Part shown: one piece after another, positions 60,378-64,000 of the stretch
Position numbering within the stretch: position 1 is the first letter of the stretch
Layout of the letters: each line of letters begins with the position of its first letter
NCBI RefSeq assembly: GCF_026616205.1
Contig: NZ_JANHGR010000001.1
Location: 1,674,001 to 1,738,000 of the forward strand
DNA length: 64,000 bases
Reading direction: 5' to 3'
Source of the DNA: Halolamina litorea
GTDB lineage: Archaea; Halobacteriota; Halobacteria; Halobacteriales; Haloferacaceae
Position numbers and translations under genes: made by a program
The notes under the pieces: generated by a model
What the model was told of the DNA's origin: nothing
The model's database searches: none
The model's input: only the letters and a program-made list of their open reading frames with translations

Positions 60378-61874
60378 ATGGACAAGCCTCTTCGCGGTCC
60401 GGGGAGAACGACCCGACGAGTGTCCCGTACTGCAGACGTTCTCCGGTTGCCGATCCTCTACATCGGGCTCGCCCTCGCCCGGTTCGGCGTCATCGACCGC
60501 GAGCGGGCGGTCGAGACGGCCGACCTCGCGTGGCCCCGGATCGTCACCGGTGTCGCCCGGATGTCGAAAAACGCCGCCGACGTGGCTATGGTCGGCGCCG
60601 TCCTCGGCGCCGACGCCATCTCCGGTGTCGGCGTCGCCGGCCCGTTCTGGGGGCTCGCGTTCGCCATCGGCGGCGGCGTCGCCGGCGGGACCATCGCGCT
60701 CGTCTCCCAACGCTACGGCGCCGAAGCCTACGGTGAACTGGGACTCGCCGTCCGCTCCAGCACGCTGCTGGTGGTCGTCGTCTCGCTGCCCGTGGTGGTC
60801 GTGTTCTGGTTCTTCCCGGTACAGTTGGTGAGCCTGATCAACAGCGACCCCCAACAGATCGAGTACGCCGCCCAGTACCTCAGAGTGGTTGGGCTGGGTA
60901 TCCCCTTCGCTGGCCTGAACCTCGTCGGCAGCCGTGTCCTCGTCGGCGCCGACGACGCCTACACCGCCATGCAGGTCCGTGCCGGCGGTGCGTTCGTCAA
61001 CATCGCGCTGAACGCCGTCTTCATCATCGGGCTCGGCTGGGGCGTCGCCGGCGCCGCGCTGGGGACCGTGCTCTCGAACATGTTCGCCGTCGCGGCGTTC
61101 GCGGTCGGCATCACCCGGGGGAGCGCGCCCGGCTTCGGCGACTTCCCGGTGGAGATCAACCCCGTCGGCACGTACGTCGACGGCGAGACGCTGGCGGACC
61201 TCGTCCGGATCGGCACTCCCGTGGGCGCGCGGAACCTGGTCTGGACCGTCGCGGAGTTCCCGATGCTCTACTTCCTCGGGTTCTACCGCGAGGGGACGCT
61301 GGCGGCGTTCGTCGTCGCCCGGCGTATCTGGGGGATCATGAACACGCCCGGCTGGGGCTTCGGCCTCGCGGCCTCCAGCCTCTCCGGACAGGCGCTCGGG
61401 CAGGGCAAGGAGGCGCTCGCGGAGGCCTACGGCCGGGACATCATCCGGTTCTCGACGGTCACCTACGCGGTGTCGGCGGTGATCACCGCGATCTTCGCGG
61501 TGCCACTGGTGGGGGTCTTCATCAACCCCGATTCGCCGCCGGCGACCGAACCCATCGCGATCAGCCTGATCTACGCGGCCTGTATCGCGATGCTGTTCCG
61601 CGGGATATCCGGCTCCTCGATCGGCCCGCTCGACGCCAGCGGCGACACCCGGGTCCCCTTCCTGAGCCAGCTACTGGGGATGTTCGGCGGCTCGATTCCG
61701 CTGGTCTACATCGGCTCGGTGACCCCGCTGGGCATCTGGGCGATCTACCTGGCGTTCATGGCCGAGACCATCGTCCCCGCGGCGATCAACTACTGGCGCT
61801 TCAACAGCGGGAAGTGGAAGGCGATCAGCCGCGAGATACGGCCCGAACAGGACGACGCGGGCGCCGTCGACTGA
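60378..61874 (+). CDS. MATE family efflux transporter
   Basis: A 498-residue membrane protein with twelve expected helices. The N-terminal half opens LAWPRIVTGVARMSKNAADVAMVG, which corresponds to the family's first helix and the P-x-x-x-x-x-L/x-x-D region. The phrase GLGIPFAGLNLVGSRVLVGADDAYTAM and the second-half ARNLVWTVAEFPM are typical. It should export organic cations or drugs against Na+ or H+. It starts 42 bp after the repeat-protein gene on the same strand. Confidence 0.9.
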   Translation: MDKPLRGPGRTTRRVSRTADVLRLPILYIGLALARFGVIDRERAVETADLAWPRIVTGVARMSKNAADVAMVGAVLGADAISGVGVAGPFWGLAFAIGGGVAGGTIALVSQRYGAEAYGELGLAVRSSTLLVVVVSLPVVVVFWFFPVQLVSLINSDPQQIEYAAQYLRVVGLGIPFAGLNLVGSRVLVGADDAYTAMQVRAGGAFVNIALNAVFIIGLGWGVAGAALGTVLSNMFAVAAFAVGITRGSAPGFGDFPVEINPVGTYVDGETLADLVRIGTPVGARNLVWTVAEFPMLYFLGFYREGTLAAFVVARRIWGIMNTPGWGFGLAASSLSGQALGQGKEALAEAYGRDIIRFSTVTYAVSAVITAIFAVPLVGVFINPDSPPATEPIAISLIYAACIAMLFRGISGSSIGPLDASGDTRVPFLSQLLGMFGGSIPLVYIGSVTPLGIWAIYLAFMAETIVPAAINYWRFNSGKWKAISREIRPEQDDAGAVD

Positions 61875-61946
61875 CGGGTGCGCGACGCCAGAAGCCGACA
61901 GTCGGTGCGTGCGAACCCTTAACTCCCAGCCAGCCCCCGCGCCGGT

Positions 61947-63500
61947 ATGTCCGAACTCCTGTTGCGCGGCGGCACCGTCCACACCCTCGACGACGAGCGG
62001 ACGGTGACCGACGCCGTGCTGTTCCGCGACGGCCGGGTCGCCGCGCTCGGCGACGACGCGGGAGACGCCGCGGGCGACGCCGAGACCATCGACCTCGACG
62101 GCCGAACCGTCCTCCCGGGGTTCAACGACGCCCACACGCACGTCTTCTCGGTCGGTATCGGCCTGCTGGAGACCGACCTCTCGGCGGCCGACGACCGCGA
62201 GGAAGCGATCAGCCTGCTCGGCGAGAACGCCGCATCGACGCCCGCGGGAAAGTGGGTGCTCGGGTTCAGCTACGACGAGAGCACGTGGCCCGCCGGCGAG
62301 CGCGGCTACCTCACGAAATCGGAACTCGACGCCGTCTCGGAGGAGCACCCCGTCGTCGCCGTCCGCGTCGACGGCCACTCGGCGACGCTGAACAGCGCGG
62401 GGCTCGACGCGGTCGATTTCTCCGGCGTCGAACACGACGTACGGACCGAGAACGGCGAGCCGACGGGCCGGGTCGTCGAGGACGCCACCGGCCGCGTGCG
62501 GGCGGCCTCCTACCCCGACGTACCGAAAGCCCGCGACGCGCTCGACGCCGCCATCGACCACTACCACGAACTCGGCGTCACGTCGATCCAGACCGTCGCC
62601 GGCCTCACGCGGGTTCGGGACCACGGCTACGTCCAGCAGGAGGCGCTGTTCGCCCACTGGCGCGAGGACGCCCTCGACCTCCGGACGACGTTCTACGTCC
62701 CGCAGTGGCAGGCGAAGTCGCTCTCTGACCTCGAGATCGCCTCGGGGTTCGGCGACGAGATGCTCCGACTGGGCGGGCTCAAGACGTTCTCCGACGGCTC
62801 CATCGGCTCGGAGACGGCCAAGACCCACCGCGAGTTCGTCGGCGGCGGCCACGGGGAGATGGTCAACGACCGCGAACAGCTACGGGAGTGGTTCGCCCAC
62901 GCGGCGCGCACGAACCAACAGATCGTCACCCACGCCATCGGCGGCGAGGCCATCGACGTCGTGATCGACGAGTACGAGCGCGCCCTCGAGGCGTACGAGG
63001 ACGGCTTCGATCCGCGGCTCCGGATCGAACACGCCGAACTGGCCACCGACGAGGCCATCGAGCGCATGGCCGAGTCCGGTATCGTCGCCTCAATGCAGCC
63101 GAACTTCCTCCAGTGGAACGGGGAGGACGGCCTCTACGAGAACCGCCTCGGCAGCGAGGTCCGGTCCGAAAACAACCGCTACCGCGACGTGCTGGACGCC
63201 GGCGTCCCGCTGGCGTTCGGCAGCGACAAGATGCCGCCCGGACCGCTCTACGGGATGGGCTTCGCCGTCGGGTCGCCGTACGAGAGCCAGCGTCTCTCCG
63301 TCGACGAGGCGCTCGCGGCCTACACCCGCGACGCCGCCTACGCGGAGTTCCAGGAGGACGAGAAAGGCACCCTCGAACCGGGTCGCGTCGCCGACGCCGT
63401 CGTGCTCGACACCGACCCCTACGAGAACCCCGAGTCGTTCGACGACATCGGCGTCGACCTCACGATACTCGGCGGCGACGTGGTCTACGACGGGCGCTGA
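61947..63500 (+). CDS. metal-dependent amidohydrolase (YtcJ-like, amidohydrolase 3 family)
   Basis: A 517-residue TIM-barrel hydrolase. Metal ligands HTH (His63, His65) follow the short beta domain; later landmarks are KTFSDGSIGSETAK, THAIGGEAIDVV and RIEHAEL, and the C-terminus rejoins the beta domain (DAVVLDTDPYE). The family cleaves amide or imidic bonds; the substrate is not known. No signal peptide. Two bases separate it from the cyclase-family gene, so the two are probably one operon for the breakdown of an amide or cyclic compound. Confidence 0.9.
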   Translation: MSELLLRGGTVHTLDDERTVTDAVLFRDGRVAALGDDAGDAAGDAETIDLDGRTVLPGFNDAHTHVFSVGIGLLETDLSAADDREEAISLLGENAASTPAGKWVLGFSYDESTWPAGERGYLTKSELDAVSEEHPVVAVRVDGHSATLNSAGLDAVDFSGVEHDVRTENGEPTGRVVEDATGRVRAASYPDVPKARDALDAAIDHYHELGVTSIQTVAGLTRVRDHGYVQQEALFAHWREDALDLRTTFYVPQWQAKSLSDLEIASGFGDEMLRLGGLKTFSDGSIGSETAKTHREFVGGGHGEMVNDREQLREWFAHAARTNQQIVTHAIGGEAIDVVIDEYERALEAYEDGFDPRLRIEHAELATDEAIERMAESGIVASMQPNFLQWNGEDGLYENRLGSEVRSENNRYRDVLDAGVPLAFGSDKMPPGPLYGMGFAVGSPYESQRLSVDEALAAYTRDAAYAEFQEDEKGTLEPGRVADAVVLDTDPYENPESFDDIGVDLTILGGDVVYDGR

Positions 63501-63502
63501 CC

Positions 63503-64000
63503 GTGCAGGACCTCACTCACCCCGTCGAGAGCGGGATGCCCGTCTACCCCGGCGACCCCGAGGTGACCGTCGAGGCGGCCGACACGTTCGAGGCCGACGG
63601 CTGCCGGGTCAGCCACCTCTCCATCGGGAGCCACGCCGGCACCCACGTCGACGCGCCCGCCCACACCGAGGCCGAGGGGAACACGCTCGCGGACTACCCC
63701 GTCTCGGCGTTCGTCCGCGACGCGGCCGTCGTCGACTGTACGGACCTGGACGCGCGGGAGCCGATTCCTGCCGACCGAGTGCCGAGCGGGGAGCGCGCGG
63801 GCGACGCCGACTGCATCCTCTTCCGAACCGGCTGGGACCGCTACTGGGGGAGCGATCGGTACCGGGATCACCCCTACCTCTCGGTCGAGGCCGCCGAGCG
63901 CTGTGGGCAACGGAACCTGGCCGTCGGGATCGACGCGTTCAGCCCCGATCCGACGCCGCCGGCGGAGGGCTCGCTATCGATCGGCGACCGTGATCCGTTC
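63503..64000 (+). CDS. cyclase/kynurenine-formamidase-like hydrolase (partial)
   Basis: The first 166 codons are visible; the gene runs off the right edge. The family motif HAGTHVDAP with His44, His48, Asp50 and His54 marks the metal site of the cyclase (PF04199) family, which includes arylformamidase and isatin hydrolase. The opening DLTHPVESGMPVYPGDPE is also typical. The GTG start lies 2 bp after the amidohydrolase stop, suggesting translational coupling and a shared catabolic pathway. Confidence 0.9.
   Translation, partial: MQDLTHPVESGMPVYPGDPEVTVEAADTFEADGCRVSHLSIGSHAGTHVDAPAHTEAEGNTLADYPVSAFVRDAAVVDCTDLDAREPIPADRVPSGERAGDADCILFRTGWDRYWGSDRYRDHPYLSVEAAERCGQRNLAVGIDAFSPDPTPPAEGSLSIGDRDPF

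Noticed and set aside
1-64000. tRNA/rRNA genes, insertion sequences, integrase or prophage
   Set aside because: No cloverleaf-like intergenic sequence, transposase motif or integrase frame was found by eye in any gap.

Overview
The window looks like a chromosome segment from a halophilic archaeon (class Halobacteria). Base composition is very GC-rich, the predicted proteins are strongly acidic, and secreted proteins carry twin-arginine signals followed by a lipobox. Many genes have a TATA-like box about 25-30 bp upstream of the start codon and little or no leader. TrkA/TrkH, a haloarchaeal-type hypoxanthine/guanine phosphoribosyltransferase and many small zinc-ribbon proteins fit the same picture. 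The genus cannot be decided by eye. Coding density is high and genes are often joined by 4-8 bp overlaps. I see no tRNA, rRNA, CRISPR array, insertion sequence or prophage.

Layout. 1-5.1 kb: the end of an ABC-2 exporter operon, two small membrane proteins, a CBS-domain protein, a cytosolic prolyl oligopeptidase and a small beta-rich protein. 5.2-11.3 kb (minus): a complete peptide-type ABC importer (solute-binding lipoprotein, two permeases, two ATPases). 11.4-13.3 kb: an unusual membrane protein with a coiled coil and five DUF1508 repeats. 13.3-16.9 kb (minus): an SRPBCC protein, TrkA and TrkH. 17.0-19.0 kb: an ABC exporter. 19.2-25.0 kb (plus): a second complete peptide-type importer, followed by a creatinase-like M24 protein, an acetyltransferase and a DUF1028 protein. 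27.4-42.7 kb: mixed metabolic and hypothetical genes, including hpt, a second S9 peptidase, a class V aminotransferase, another ABC-2 exporter, a short-chain dehydrogenase, a GT2 glycosyltransferase and two truncated FAD proteins. 43.0-50.5 kb (minus): a tight five-gene operon joining a Fe(III)-type ABC importer to two sugar-related proteins (GT75-like and GT39-like). 50.5-57.4 kb: a MetE-like methyltransferase, two MFS transporters, a DsbA-like lipoprotein with a CxxC membrane partner and a Gfo/Idh oxidoreductase. 57.5-64 kb: two tandem paralogous mini-proteins, a seven-repeat Ig/SwmB-like protein, a MATE exporter, an amidohydrolase and a partial cyclase-family protein.

How the parts may work together. 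Two oligopeptide-type importers, two S9 peptidases, an M24-fold enzyme and a DUF1028 protein within 32 kb suggest scavenging of peptides or related amides. The best candidate for something undescribed is the iron-importer/glycosyltransferase operon. Its promoter carries a perfect 16-bp palindrome built from TTAGG/CCTAA half sites lying on the TATA box. Other candidates are the DUF1508 repeat protein, the M24 protein without its metal-binding aspartates, the DsbA/CxxC membrane pair and the tandem mini-protein paralogues.
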